43,526 nt of DNA, from assembly GCA_947476215.1 (NCBI GenBank), contig CANJQI010000020.1:1-43526 (forward strand), written 5' to 3'. A program made the translations under genes and the position numbers. This DNA is from Betaproteobacteria bacterium (GTDB lineage: Bacteria; Pseudomonadota; Gammaproteobacteria; Burkholderiales; SG8-41). The notes under the pieces are model-generated. The model saw only the letters and a program-made list of their open reading frames with translations. It was not told the DNA's origin and did no database searches. This document shows, one piece after another, positions 24,661-33,983 of this stretch; the stretch's first letter is position 1, and the number at the start of each line of letters is the position of its first letter.

Positions 24661-25881
24661 TCAATCGTCGATATTTTTCAAGCGACCATCGACGGTCGCG
24701 CCAGTGGCCGATAACTGCTCGATTTCAGTGTCGCTGTACCCGGTTTCACGCAGAATTTCGAACGATTGCTGCCCCAGCTTGGGTGCCGGGCTCCAGTCTG
24801 TGCGCGTGCCGCACGACCAGCGGTTAGGCAGTCGCATTTCGCGGATCTTGCCCTCCGTGGGATGATCCCTGATGTCGAAAAATCCGGCGTCCTGCAGGTG
24901 CGGATCGTCGAGCAGGCTGTCTAGCGTGTGATACGGCATGGCCGGTACGTCGTGGCGGTCGAACACGTCCAGCCACTCTGCCGTGGCCTTAGCCTTCAGC
25001 GCGTCTATCCGCACCTGAAAATAGTCTTTCACATTGGCGAAGCGCGCCTGCACACTTGAAAAGCGCGCGTCGGTTTTCAGTTCCGGCCGGCCGACCGCGT
25101 CGAAAAACGCAAACGCCTGCTCATTGGTATTGGGTGAAACACAGATCCAGCCATCCTTGGTCGGTATGGGTTTACCCAGCGGGTCGAGCAGGCGCGGATC
25201 GCCGGTTTCTCCCAATGGTGGGTCAAACGTTTTCAGATACATGTGCTCTTCGAGCACGAACTTGACGAGATTTTCGAACATCGGAATTTCGATGGCGCAA
25301 CCCGCGCCGGTCTGCGTGCGGCGATACAGTGCCATGGTTATCATCTGTACCGCGGTCAGTCCCGCGACTTTGTCGGCGACCACCATGGGCACGTAGCGCG
25401 GCTCGCCCATTGCGCGATGATGCAGCGCCGCCATGCCGCCGGAGCCCTGAATTATCGTATCGTAGGCGGGTTTGTCGCGATAACGGCCATCCTGTCCGAA
25501 GCCGAACATGCCGCAATAGATCAGGCGCGGATTTACAGTGCGCAGGTCTTCGTAGGACAGTTTCAGGCGCGCCATGGCGGCCGGGCGCACATTCCAGATC
25601 AACACGTCGGTGCGCGCAATCAGTTTGAGCAATGCCTGATGGCCCTGCGGTTTCTTGAGATCAAGAACGATGGAGCGTTTGTTGCGATTGAGATGCAGGA
25701 ATTTGGCGCCCATGCCGGGCGTTACAGACTTGCCATTCATGTTGCGCACGAGATCGCCGCTTCTGCTTTCGACCTTGATGACGTCCGCGCCGTGGTCGGC
25801 GAGTATTTGTGTGGCGAGCGGGCCCGCGACGACCGATGTCAGGTCGACGACTTTGACACCGGCAAGCGGTCCACCGGCCAT
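24661..25881 (-). CDS. family III CoA-transferase (CaiB/BaiF)
   Basis: 406 aa from ATG 25881, which shares its A with the upstream TGA (TGATG). Family III enzymes move CoA between carboxylic acids through an aspartyl-CoA thioester. Landmarks: LAGVKVVDLTSVVAGP (N-terminal), NRNKRSIVLDLK, DVLIWNVRP, and VADKVAG, in which D170 is the likely catalytic aspartate. DRHDVPAMPYHTLDSLLDDPHLQDAGFF is the usual C-terminal stretch. Length is standard. Coupling to a MaoC/HTD2-like hydratase suggests CoA activation of an unsaturated acid followed by hydration (or the reverse), as in mesaconate or itaconate pathways. Confidence 0.92.
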   Translation of the reverse strand: MAGGPLAGVKVVDLTSVVAGPLATQILADHGADVIKVESRSGDLVRNMNGKSVTPGMGAKFLHLNRNKRSIVLDLKKPQGHQALLKLIARTDVLIWNVRPAAMARLKLSYEDLRTVNPRLIYCGMFGFGQDGRYRDKPAYDTIIQGSGGMAALHHRAMGEPRYVPMVVADKVAGLTAVQMITMALYRRTQTGAGCAIEIPMFENLVKFVLEEHMYLKTFDPPLGETGDPRLLDPLGKPIPTKDGWICVSPNTNEQAFAFFDAVGRPELKTDARFSSVQARFANVKDYFQVRIDALKAKATAEWLDVFDRHDVPAMPYHTLDSLLDDPHLQDAGFFDIRDHPTEGKIREMRLPNRWSCGTRTDWSPAPKLGQQSFEILRETGYSDTEIEQLSATGATVDGRLKNIDD

Positions 25882-26729
25882 CAGCTGAACTGGGCCTCCG
25901 CGCTGAGCGCCAGCGCGCCGGTGTCGTCGAGCGCCCACAGTTTGGCGCGCATGCCGTCGCTTTCGGGGGCGCCCTGAATCGAGATAGGCCGGTTAACGAA
26001 CAAGGGGCGCACATTGCGCGAAGCGATGTAGCGGATGGTCTTGCCCTGAGCACGCGCAAGTTCAAACACCAGCAGCGTGGTGAGCCCGCCATTCATGAGC
26101 AGGGTAGGGTAGCCCTCGGTCTGTGTAACATAGGGAAGATCATAATGTATGCGGTGGCCGTTGAAGGTCAACGCCGAATAGCGAAACAGCATGACCGTGT
26201 CCGGCGTAATGGTTTTATCCCATACTGCCTGTGCCGGCGCGGGCTGGGGCGCGGCCGGTGGCGCGTTCTTGCCGGTCTCTTCGCGATAGACGATGTCCTG
26301 TTCCTCGGTGATGGCGAGGCCGCGTGAACTGGATATTTCCGCGACCACGGTCACAAATACCATCTGGCCCGAACGCCCGGTCTTGGGTGTAATGCTCTTG
26401 ATCACCGAGCGTTTTTGCACTTCGTCGCCGACGAGCAAATCGTCATGAAAGGTAATGCGTTTGCCGGCAAACATGCGGCGCGGCAAGGGTACCGGCGGCA
26501 GAAAATCGCCCAGCCGCGGATGGCCATCACCGCCTATCTGTGAATGACGCACCACGCGCGGAAACAGCACGCAGTGCCAGCCTGTCGGCAACGGCCTGCC
26601 CAGTTTCGGCATGGCTTCGTCGCGGTCCAGCGTGGCTGCCAGGCGGTGCACGGCGGGCGCGGTGACGTAGTCGGTCGTCGTCTCTTCGCGGCCTATCCAT
26701 TGCTTGAGTTGTTCGATATCGTCGCTCAT
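25881..26729 (-). CDS. hot-dog fold acyl-CoA hydratase (MaoC / FAS1-like, mesaconyl-C4-CoA hydratase type)
   Basis: 282 aa with two hot-dog halves joined by a Pro/Ala-rich linker (about 155-170). The N-terminal half has the FAS1-like dehydratase pattern (HSQIGGDGHPRLGDFLPP, RRMFAGKRITFHDDLLVGD). The C-terminal half holds the active-site strand FRYSALTFNGHRIHYD with H192, H195 and D197. This organisation is that of mesaconyl-C4-CoA and itaconyl-CoA hydratases. The stop overlaps the start of the CoA-transferase gene by one base. The start at 26729 has only a weak ribosome-binding site. Confidence 0.87.
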   Translation of the reverse strand: MSDDIEQLKQWIGREETTTDYVTAPAVHRLAATLDRDEAMPKLGRPLPTGWHCVLFPRVVRHSQIGGDGHPRLGDFLPPVPLPRRMFAGKRITFHDDLLVGDEVQKRSVIKSITPKTGRSGQMVFVTVVAEISSSRGLAITEEQDIVYREETGKNAPPAAPQPAPAQAVWDKTITPDTVMLFRYSALTFNGHRIHYDLPYVTQTEGYPTLLMNGGLTTLLVFELARAQGKTIRYIASRNVRPLFVNRPISIQGAPESDGMRAKLWALDDTGALALSAEAQFS

Positions 26730-26771
26730 GTCGAATGCGTCCGGTTGAAATAATGGTGGGTGTGTGAAATT

Positions 26772-27968
26772 CTAGCAATCTTTGTGCAAACCAATCATGC
26801 CCATCCAGAACATCGGAACCTTGCTCGCATCGATATCGTACTTGCGCACGAAGTCGAGTTTGCCATCCGCACCGATGCGGAACAGGTCCATGCAGGCTGA
26901 AACGGTATGCACGCCGGATGCGTCCTTGACCGGCACAGTGGACTTGTTGGCCGCCACCAGCAGACGGCCACTCGGATCGATGGCGAAGGTGCGCGGGTGC
27001 AGTCCGCGCGTGTAGATGCGATCGATCAACGCCGGCTCTCCGCTGCTTTGATCGATGGAATAAGCCAGTAGCGTGTTTTCTCCGCCCGAAAAAACACGCT
27101 GGCCATCGACTTCCACCTCGTTGTCGCCGCGTTCAGCGGTATAGACGTAGCGGCCGTTGGGATGCACATGCACGGTGCTGGTCAATTGCCGTGATCCCAC
27201 ATTGACCGGATCGACGAGCGTATCCTTGCAGAAGTGCGGTGTTGCACTCAGCTTATTCCCGTCGATGGAAAACATGCACAGCTTATTTTGCGCTTCCAGG
27301 GACATGTATATCCACGGCTTGGACGGATGGAAATCGAGATGGCGCGGACCGAATGCATGCCCGCCGTCCGGCGCTATCGATACTTCATCGCTGAGGACAC
27401 CATCGCGATACTGAAAGACCTTGAGCGCGCCGGGTGCCTTGGCCTTGCCGGGCGTGATGTGGTGGCCGCGTGTCACCAGTATCACCATGTCGTTGGCGGG
27501 TGTGACGCGTATCTGGTGCGGATAGGTTCCCGTGTCTATACGCAGGGTCTGCTGAACTTCGTCGCCCAGCGTGCCGTCCGGATTGATGCGATGTATGCTG
27601 AGGCCGCTCGGGTCGCTGTAGGCGACCAGCGCGTGCCTGGAAGTAATGTCCAACGTCATGTGGATCGGACGATGCTGGAGCCGCACCGGCGTGCCGTGCG
27701 GCTCCAGTGCACCTGACTCGGGATCGATGCGAAAAGCGCTCAGATGATGTTGCGATCCACTGGCGCCGCCTGACGCCGCCGGACCGCCGTCGCTTGAGGT
27801 GGCGTAGAAGTATTTTTTCGACACATGCGGCCAGCAGTACTGTACGCTGGCCGGCAACCTTACCGTGCTGCGCCGCGTGAGAGTGGCTGCGTCGACATCG
27901 ACTTCATAGTGCGTGAGATCCGCGCCGAGGCTTGCGTAGACTGCGACTCGTTTGAGATTACCGTTCAT
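26772..27968 (-). CDS. lactonase-family seven-bladed beta-propeller protein
   Basis: 398 aa, no signal peptide. Repeated blade patterns are clear, e.g. RIDPESGALEPHG, RINPDGTLGDE, HPHxIRVTP (TYPHQIRVTPAND), PRHLDFHPSKPWIYMSLE, VHVHPNGRYVYTAER, PRTFAIDPSGRLLVAANK. This matches the 6-phosphogluconolactonase (Pgl) / muconate lactonizing-like propeller family (Lactonase, PF10282-type). True Pgl activity is uncertain; in a catabolic operon it may open another lactone. It is 42 bases upstream of the hydratase gene on the same strand and probably heads this operon. Confidence 0.87.
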   Translation of the reverse strand: MNGNLKRVAVYASLGADLTHYEVDVDAATLTRRSTVRLPASVQYCWPHVSKKYFYATSSDGGPAASGGASGSQHHLSAFRIDPESGALEPHGTPVRLQHRPIHMTLDITSRHALVAYSDPSGLSIHRINPDGTLGDEVQQTLRIDTGTYPHQIRVTPANDMVILVTRGHHITPGKAKAPGALKVFQYRDGVLSDEVSIAPDGGHAFGPRHLDFHPSKPWIYMSLEAQNKLCMFSIDGNKLSATPHFCKDTLVDPVNVGSRQLTSTVHVHPNGRYVYTAERGDNEVEVDGQRVFSGGENTLLAYSIDQSSGEPALIDRIYTRGLHPRTFAIDPSGRLLVAANKSTVPVKDASGVHTVSACMDLFRIGADGKLDFVRKYDIDASKVPMFWMGMIGLHKDC

Positions 27969-28025
27969 AGGGATGGCCTTCTGTAGATATTAGGTATGGA
28001 AGCATTGCAACCGGCTGATGCGTGC

Positions 28026-29000
28026 CTACTCTTCCCTGATTCCCGCATCCTTGATCAGCTTGCCCAGCCTTGCCATTTCGCTCTTCATCGTCGCTGCAAG
28101 CTCCTGCGGCGTGCTGGCGATGGGTTCGACGGTCGACTTCAATAATTGATCTTTTGCTTCCGGCGAGAACAGGTAACGTTTGATTTCCTGATTCAGACGG
28201 TTGATGCGTGCAACCGGTGTTTTGGCCGGCGCGAATATAGTCCCCAACGAAGCCGATTCGTAGCCGGGCAAACCCGACGCGGATACCGTCGGCAAATCAG
28301 GAAATAGCGCGGATGGTTTTGAGCTGGTCACGGCCAGTGCGCGAATCTTGCCGGCCTTGATCAAGGGTACCGACCCGCCGGCAGTGCCGAACATGACCTG
28401 CACCTGACCGGCGGAAAGCCCGATCAGTGCCGGGCCCGTCCCTTTGTAGGGAACGCGCACGAAATTTACCCCCGCCATGGACTTGAATAACTCGACCGAC
28501 AAATGCGAGGACGCGCCGAGCGCACCCGAACCATAATTGAGTTCGCCGGGTTTGGCCTTTGCGAGTGCAATCAGCTCCTTGATGGACGTTGCCGGCACCG
28601 AGGGGTTTACCACAACGATGTTGGGCGAGCTCACCGCCAGCGTCACCGGCGCAAAATCCCTGACCGGATCGTAGTTCACTTTCTCGCGCAGAAACGGTAC
28701 CAGCCAGATGGTGCTGCCGAACACCAGCAGCGTATAGCCGTCGGGCTGCGCCCTGGCCACGGTTTCAATGGCAATGACGCCGCCCGCGCCACCGCGATTT
28801 TCGATGATAATCGCCTGACCCAGGCCGCCGGTAATTCCGTGGGCGATGACGCGCGAGGCAAAATCGAGTCCGCCGCCCGGTTCGGAGGTGACGATGCGTA
28901 TGGGTTTGCTCGGGTAATCCTGGCCGTGAATTCCGCCGGCCAGCAACGCCATTACGCCGATCGAAATTGTCTTCGCTAATACGCGAGGTTGTTGCCGCAT
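28026..29000 (-). CDS. TTT (Bug) family substrate-binding protein, canonical loop type
   Basis: 324 aa from ATG 29000, with GGAGGG three bases ahead; the frame to 29075 is not family-like. Signal peptide to about IHGQ; mature start DYPSKPIRIV. Loop 1 EPGGGLDFASR and full-length loop GGAGGVIAIETVARAQ after ENR, then PDGYTLLVFG, YDPVRDFAPVTL, SSHLSVELFKSMAGV, VPYKGTG, LPTVSASGLPGYESAS, LGKLIKDAGIREE. Last gene of the long minus-strand operon that contains the lyase and LeuCD-type genes, 92 bases downstream of another Bug gene. Confidence 0.92.
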   Translation of the reverse strand: MRQQPRVLAKTISIGVMALLAGGIHGQDYPSKPIRIVTSEPGGGLDFASRVIAHGITGGLGQAIIIENRGGAGGVIAIETVARAQPDGYTLLVFGSTIWLVPFLREKVNYDPVRDFAPVTLAVSSPNIVVVNPSVPATSIKELIALAKAKPGELNYGSGALGASSHLSVELFKSMAGVNFVRVPYKGTGPALIGLSAGQVQVMFGTAGGSVPLIKAGKIRALAVTSSKPSALFPDLPTVSASGLPGYESASLGTIFAPAKTPVARINRLNQEIKRYLFSPEAKDQLLKSTVEPIASTPQELAATMKSEMARLGKLIKDAGIREE

Positions 29001-29092
29001 GTTCCCTCCTTGATGTTCAAACTGCGGGCGGCCGGTGGAGCGCACGGTAACACCGCGTCGCCACGTCACCCGCATACAAAATCCGTGCCGGA

Positions 29093-30157
29093 TCAGTCAG
29101 CCTTGGCGCCGGTGGCACGCACGACCTTGCCCCACTTGTTGAATTCGGATTTGATATAGGCGCCGAAAGCCTCGGGCGTGCTGCCCACCGGTTCGGCGCC
29201 GGCGTTCTGCAGCGCGGACTTGCCGTCCGGTGATTCGAGCGCACGGCGTATCGCCGAATTCAGGCGCGCGATGATAGCGCGCGGCGTTCCGGCAGGCGCG
29301 AGCACGCCGGTCCATGAGGTCGACTCCGCACCCGCATATCCCGCTTCGGCCATGGTCGGAACATCCGGCGCAACGGAAATCCGGTTGGCGGTCGTGACCG
29401 CCAGCGCGCGGACTCGTCCGCTCTTGAGCGGCCCCAGCGAGCTGGTAATGCCATTGAGCGCCAACTGAACCTCATTCGATAACAGCGATGTGTTCATGGC
29501 CGCGCCGCTTTTGTACGGTACATGGGTCACCTTGATACCCGCTACATTCAGAAACAGTTCAGTGGCGAGATGCGAGCCGGTGCCGCTGCCAGCCGAAGCA
29601 TATCGAAGTTGATCGGGCTTGCTGTGCGCGAGAGTCACAAACTCCCTGACCGTCTTGACCGGCAAGGAGGGATGCACCAGCATCATGTAAGCGGCGGCTG
29701 AAGTCTGCGCCACCGGTGCAAAGTCCTTCAGCGCATCGTAGGGAAGCTTCTGGTACAGGTGCGGACTGATAGCCAGATTGCCTATGGTGCCGATGAGCAG
29801 GGTGTAGCCGTCGGGAATGGAGCGTGCGACCATCTCGGTCCCTATGACACCGCCTGAACCGCCACGGTTGTCGGTGACGACCTGCTGGCCCAGCGCTTCC
29901 GACAATTTGTGCGCGATGGTTCTCGCGACGAGATCCGTCGATCCACCCGCACCATTCGGAATGATCAGGCGTATCGGCTTTGCCGGATATTTATCGCCGC
30001 TTGTCGTATCGCCCTGCGCGCCGCTACTTGAGGGCGCGGCGATGGTCAGCACGACACCGCTCACGCACACCAGCATGCGCTTCATCGAGCGCGCGTCCAA
30101 ATTGGAATTATGTCTCATGGTTGCGCATGATGGGGTGGTATGGATGGCATCGGCCAT
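29093..30157 (-). CDS. TTT (Bug) family substrate-binding protein, canonical loop type
   Basis: 354 aa if it starts at ATG 30157, chosen for GAGGA five bases upstream and its position 7 bases after the MmgE/PrpD stop. This gives a long N-region before the hydrophobic core; ATG 30085 (MKRMLVCVSGVV) would give a conventional signal peptide and is a real alternative. Mature part starts near GDKYPAKPIRLI. It has PNGAGGSTDLVAR and the full-length loop GGSGGVIGTEMVARSI, PDGYTLLIG, GSHLATELFLNVAG, VPYKSGA. The C-terminus WGKVVRATGAKAD differs from the local consensus. Together with 33006 it belongs to the classical Bug branch. Confidence 0.9.
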   Translation of the reverse strand: MADAIHTTPSCATMRHNSNLDARSMKRMLVCVSGVVLTIAAPSSSGAQGDTTSGDKYPAKPIRLIIPNGAGGSTDLVARTIAHKLSEALGQQVVTDNRGGSGGVIGTEMVARSIPDGYTLLIGTIGNLAISPHLYQKLPYDALKDFAPVAQTSAAAYMMLVHPSLPVKTVREFVTLAHSKPDQLRYASAGSGTGSHLATELFLNVAGIKVTHVPYKSGAAMNTSLLSNEVQLALNGITSSLGPLKSGRVRALAVTTANRISVAPDVPTMAEAGYAGAESTSWTGVLAPAGTPRAIIARLNSAIRRALESPDGKSALQNAGAEPVGSTPEAFGAYIKSEFNKWGKVVRATGAKAD

Positions 30158-30164
30158 CGTGTCC

Positions 30165-31538
30165 TCATTTAGATTTTCCTTCACAGCGTGCGATATCCAT
30201 GAGCTCAGTCACATCGGCAAGCTTATCGAGACGGTCCACCAGTTCCAGTATGAGGTTGGCGGACTTGTCGTCAAGAATGCGGCGCGTGCAGGCGTAGAAC
30301 TTCTTGAGCCGCAGTTCACGTGTCAGCGGATATCCGACCCAGCCGGTCAGTTTGTCGACCTTCTTGGTCACCTCGCGCCCGTCCTTGAGCCACACCGTCA
30401 CGATGGCATGCATGCGGTCAAAATCCGGCGGTATGGTGTCGTCCATTTTGAGCTCGACCTTGGGCAACAGCGCAGCCACATCGGCGGCAAAGCGCCTTTC
30501 GTTGTCGAAGGTATCGACGGTAATCTCGCCGTCGAGCAGCGCCACCAGCGTGGTGTACTGGACACTGAATTTGCCGTCGAGTCCGGTGCGTGGGTTAGGG
30601 CGATTCACGTACTCGAAGCGCGGGAAGATCACCTGCACGCGCTCGATATTCGCCGAATTGATTCCGTGTTCCTCGCGCAGCGACAATGCGGCATCGATGG
30701 GCCGGTGCGTGAAATAGTTGCAAGGGTGCTTTTTGAAGCCAACGCCGGGGTCAACCATGCGCAACGGCGCGGCGAATCCCTGATTCAGCAGTTCGGGTTT
30801 GGAGTCCCCGGGCATGAAGGTATCGAAGAACCCCTTGGGCCCGAACACATTGGCGCTGGCCGTCCATCCCATTTTCGCCAATACGCCGCATTCAACCCCC
30901 ATGCGTGCGGCGTGTCCCGAGTGCGACGATTTGGTCATGGTGCCGGTATTGATGGAGATGCTGCAGGCACGCGATCCGGCGAGGCCGAATGCCATCAGCG
31001 CCTGCTCACGCGTCAGATCGAGCAGCTTGGTCGCGGCTGCAACGGCGCCGAAGGTGCCGGTGGTCCCGGGTTTGTGAAATCCAACGCCGGTCTCCAGGCC
31101 GGTGGCAGCCATGCGCACGCGCGCCTGAACCTCGAATGCGGTCGCTATGGCTTCGATGATTTTTTCGCCCGACATGCGGTGGTGCTCCGCGATCGCCAGT
31201 ATCGCCGGCAGCGTAGGCGAGGTTGGATGATTGAGCGGATACCAGGTATTGTCCCAATCAAGCGCATGCGCCATGGTGCCGTTCACATAGGCGGCATTCT
31301 GCATCGAGGTCTTGAACCCGCCCGCGATCACGGATGCCTGCGGCGCACCGCCCATCTCACGCGCATACGCGGTCGAAATGCGACCCACCCCCTCGGGCTC
31401 GGTGTAGCCCGCGAACATGACGGCCAGTCCGTCGAGCGTGACCTGTTTGGACATCTCGACCGCGGCGGCAGGCAACTTCTCGTATTTGATGGCGAGGACG
31501 TGATCGATCAATGTTTCGGTAATGGTGGCTTCAGCCAT
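30165..31538 (-). CDS. MmgE/PrpD family protein, decarboxylase-type active site
   Basis: 457 aa; ATG 31538 follows AGGAC. The active-site segment is YVNGTMAHALDWDNTWYPLN and HPTSPTLPAILAIAEHHR, with H91, the AHALD pattern found in cis-aconitate decarboxylase and other non-PrpD members. HxTGTFGAVAAA-type segment appears as KPGTTGTFGAVAAATKLLDL. The C-terminal domain has YTTLVALLDGEITVDTF. It is strikingly similar over its whole length to the MmgE/PrpD protein at 38829, so the two arose by duplication. It lies between another, different MmgE/PrpD gene and a Bug gene in one operon. Reaction unknown (dehydratase, decarboxylase or epimerase). Confidence 0.9.
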   Translation of the reverse strand: MAEATITETLIDHVLAIKYEKLPAAAVEMSKQVTLDGLAVMFAGYTEPEGVGRISTAYAREMGGAPQASVIAGGFKTSMQNAAYVNGTMAHALDWDNTWYPLNHPTSPTLPAILAIAEHHRMSGEKIIEAIATAFEVQARVRMAATGLETGVGFHKPGTTGTFGAVAAATKLLDLTREQALMAFGLAGSRACSISINTGTMTKSSHSGHAARMGVECGVLAKMGWTASANVFGPKGFFDTFMPGDSKPELLNQGFAAPLRMVDPGVGFKKHPCNYFTHRPIDAALSLREEHGINSANIERVQVIFPRFEYVNRPNPRTGLDGKFSVQYTTLVALLDGEITVDTFDNERRFAADVAALLPKVELKMDDTIPPDFDRMHAIVTVWLKDGREVTKKVDKLTGWVGYPLTRELRLKKFYACTRRILDDKSANLILELVDRLDKLADVTELMDIARCEGKSK

Positions 31539-31586
31539 GATGTCCTTGATTAAGTAATGCGAATGTATTCCGGGTATCTTGCGCGA

Positions 31587-32993
31587 TCAGGGATTTTTCG
31601 TCAGCAGCCGCGCCAGCGTTTTGGCATCGTCCAGCTTTTCGAGTCCCAGCACGGCGTCTCTAATATTGTCGACCTGCGATTGCGGGAATGCATGGCGCGC
31701 AAGCGTGTCAAATTTCTTGATGACGCGTTCGGCACTGGGGAATGGCATCTCGTCGAAGCGTTTCTGTATCGTGGTCTTGAGCACGGCGCCGTCCTTGAGG
31801 CGCACTTCGACGTGGACCTTGTGCCGATAAGGCCGTCCAAGTGCCGTGATCTCCGGATCATGTTTGATTTCGATTCTTTCTATCATTGCCAGTCGCCCCG
31901 GGTCCGCCACCCGATTCTCGGAGAACTGATCCACAAAGCACTCTCCGTCGATCAGCATCGTCGCCAGGCAATAACTCATGTTGAGCTGCGCCGAAGTCAC
32001 TCCTTCCGGCCGGTACTTCCAGCCACTGTGATCTACGGAAATCTGCGATACGCCGACCGTCACTTTCTCCACTTCCTCAGCGCTAAACGCGCGCTTCTCT
32101 CGCAACTCGCGGATCGCATCCAGGGTGGGGTGCACACCGCCCACGCACGAATAAAACTTCAGGAATATTTCCATCGTGTGATAAGTCTCGCCCAGTCCCG
32201 CCGTCAGTTCGTGCAGATTGAAGCGGTCGGTGGAATTGGAGAATGCGGTGCAGAAGCCGCCGTATTTGCTCTCGAATACGTCGACGATGCCGGTAAAGCC
32301 GCGCGCGGCGAGCAGCGCGCCGTAGAGGCCGCTTTGCGAGGCGCGACCGGCATGCATGCGCTTGACCATCGCGCCGTACTGCGCCGCCATCAGGCCCGAG
32401 GCCTGCGTGCCCGCGATACCCAGCGCGTGCACGGCTTTTTCTTCGTCGAGGCCCAGCCCCGCCGCGGCACCCGCCGCCGCGCCGAACACACCGGTGGTCG
32501 CCCCCGAGTGCCAGCCCTGGCCCAGGTGCTCGGGTCCCATGCACAGCGCGGCGCGCGGCGCGATCTCGTAGCCGACGAGGGCGGCGCGCAGGAATTCGCG
32601 GCCGCTCATTTTCGGGCGCGTCTCGGCGACCGCGAACAGCGCGGGCAGCACCACCGCGCCGACGTGTATGGGGCCGCGATGAAACACGTCGTCGATCTCG
32701 AAGCCCTGTATCAGCGTGCCGTTGACCAGCGCGGCGTGCGGCGCGGAGATGCGATCGCTGGAGCCCCAGATCGCGCAGCCGGTCGAGGTGTCTACTTCCT
32801 TGAGCGCGTCTATCAGTATGCGGCTCCATTCAAGTTCGGCGGCGTAGATGCCGCAGCCTATCGAGTCCAGCATGACAAGCTTGAGACGTTCCCGGACTTT
32901 ATCGGGGATATCTTCGTAACGCTGCTTCGCGATGTACGACGCGATGCCGCGCGTGTAGGGATTGTCGGCCGTGCCTGAATTCTTCTTTGACAT
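31587..32993 (-). CDS. MmgE/PrpD family protein, third subtype
   Basis: 468 aa; start ATG 32993, 12 bases after the Bug gene stop. The active-site segment reads LVNGTLIQGFEIDDVFHRGP and IHVGAVVLPALFA: the His of AHALD is replaced by Gly and the next motif is 'IHVGA' rather than HPS/HPT, so it represents a third subfamily distinct from both PrpD-type and decarboxylase-type proteins in the window. The rest is standard: helical domain with VMLDSIGCGIYAAELEW, GATTGVFGAAAGAAAGLGL, C-terminal YCLATMLIDGECFVDQF. It precedes the 30165 gene by 48 bases. Reaction unknown. Confidence 0.9.
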   Translation of the reverse strand: MSKKNSGTADNPYTRGIASYIAKQRYEDIPDKVRERLKLVMLDSIGCGIYAAELEWSRILIDALKEVDTSTGCAIWGSSDRISAPHAALVNGTLIQGFEIDDVFHRGPIHVGAVVLPALFAVAETRPKMSGREFLRAALVGYEIAPRAALCMGPEHLGQGWHSGATTGVFGAAAGAAAGLGLDEEKAVHALGIAGTQASGLMAAQYGAMVKRMHAGRASQSGLYGALLAARGFTGIVDVFESKYGGFCTAFSNSTDRFNLHELTAGLGETYHTMEIFLKFYSCVGGVHPTLDAIRELREKRAFSAEEVEKVTVGVSQISVDHSGWKYRPEGVTSAQLNMSYCLATMLIDGECFVDQFSENRVADPGRLAMIERIEIKHDPEITALGRPYRHKVHVEVRLKDGAVLKTTIQKRFDEMPFPSAERVIKKFDTLARHAFPQSQVDNIRDAVLGLEKLDDAKTLARLLTKNP

Positions 32994-33005
32994 GATTATT
33001 CCATT

Positions 33006-33983
33006 TCAATCGGCGCGCGCGCCGGAATCATTGATGACTTTGGTCCACTTGGTGATTTCAGACTTCAGGTGCGAGCCCAACTGCTCGGGCGTGCCGCCGA
33101 CCACCTCGAAGCCCTGATTGAGCATGCGCTGCCTGACGTCGGACTGCGCGAGCGCGGTCACGATATCCGCATTAATCTTGCTGATGATGGCACGCGGCGT
33201 GGCGGCCGGCACCAGCGTCCCCGTCCACGAATTGGCTTCGAAGCCCGGCAACCCGGATTCAGAGATCGTGGGAATCTCGGGCGCCATGCTGGAGCGCTTC
33301 GCGCTGGCAACACCGAGTGCCCGTAACCGGCCGGACCTGATCTGCGAAATGCTCGACGGCAGTCCCGAGAGCTCAAAACTCGTTTCGCCGCTGACCACGC
33401 TGTTGTGCGCGGCCGGGCTGCCCTTGTAAGGCACATGGACGAGGTTGATTTTGGCCATGGACTTGAACAATTCACCGGCCAGGTGCGGCGTCGAGCCGCT
33501 GCCCGACGATGCGAAGTCGATGCGGCCTGGCTTGGTCCTGGCGAGCTTGATCAGGTCGGCCGCCGTTTTGACCGGTAATGATGGGTGTACGATCAGCACA
33601 TACGGCGTTTCCGCCACCAGTATCACGGGGGCGAAATCGCGTATCGGATCGTACGGGATCTTCTTGTATAGCGCTTGCGTGGTGGCGATGTTGCCATTGG
33701 ACGCGAACAGCATCGTGTAGCCGTCGGGCGCGGCCTTGGCCGCGGTGTCCGCGCCGACGATGCCACCGGCACCGGGGCGGTTGTCTATGGTGACCTGCTG
33801 GCCCCACATTTCAGTCAGTTTCTGCGCCACGATGCGCGCGCTGGTGTCCAGCGATCCGCCGGCCGCGGTCGGCGTGATGATGCGCACCGGCTTGCCCGGG
33901 TACGCGGGTGACTGAGCGCAGGCCGCGCCACTTGCAATCGAAACTGCCGCTAATGCAGCGTGCGTGTATATGCTTAATTTCAT
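33006..33983 (-). CDS. TTT (Bug) family substrate-binding protein, canonical loop type
   Basis: 325 aa; its ATG at 33983 overlaps the stop of the LeuD-type gene (ATGA), so it is translated with the hydro-lyase. Signal peptide to AACAQ, mature start SPAYPGKPVRII. Classical features: PTAAGGSLDTSAR, full-length loop PGAGGIVGADTAAKAA after DNR, PDGYTMLFAS, PHLAGELFKSMAK, VPYKGSP, WTKVINDSGARAD. Of all Bug genes here, its linkage to an identifiable enzyme is the tightest, so its ligand is most likely the substrate or a precursor of the LeuCD-type hydro-lyase and lyase route. Confidence 0.93.
   Translation of the reverse strand: MKLSIYTHAALAAVSIASGAACAQSPAYPGKPVRIITPTAAGGSLDTSARIVAQKLTEMWGQQVTIDNRPGAGGIVGADTAAKAAPDGYTMLFASNGNIATTQALYKKIPYDPIRDFAPVILVAETPYVLIVHPSLPVKTAADLIKLARTKPGRIDFASSGSGSTPHLAGELFKSMAKINLVHVPYKGSPAAHNSVVSGETSFELSGLPSSISQIRSGRLRALGVASAKRSSMAPEIPTISESGLPGFEANSWTGTLVPAATPRAIISKINADIVTALAQSDVRQRMLNQGFEVVGGTPEQLGSHLKSEITKWTKVINDSGARAD

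Noticed and set aside
29817-31553. 578-codon open frame on the plus strand
   Set aside because: Antisense shadow of the Bug gene at 29093 and the MmgE/PrpD gene at 30165; no domain or ribosome-binding site.
31557-32978. 473-codon open frame on the plus strand
   Set aside because: Exact antisense of the MmgE/PrpD gene at 31587.
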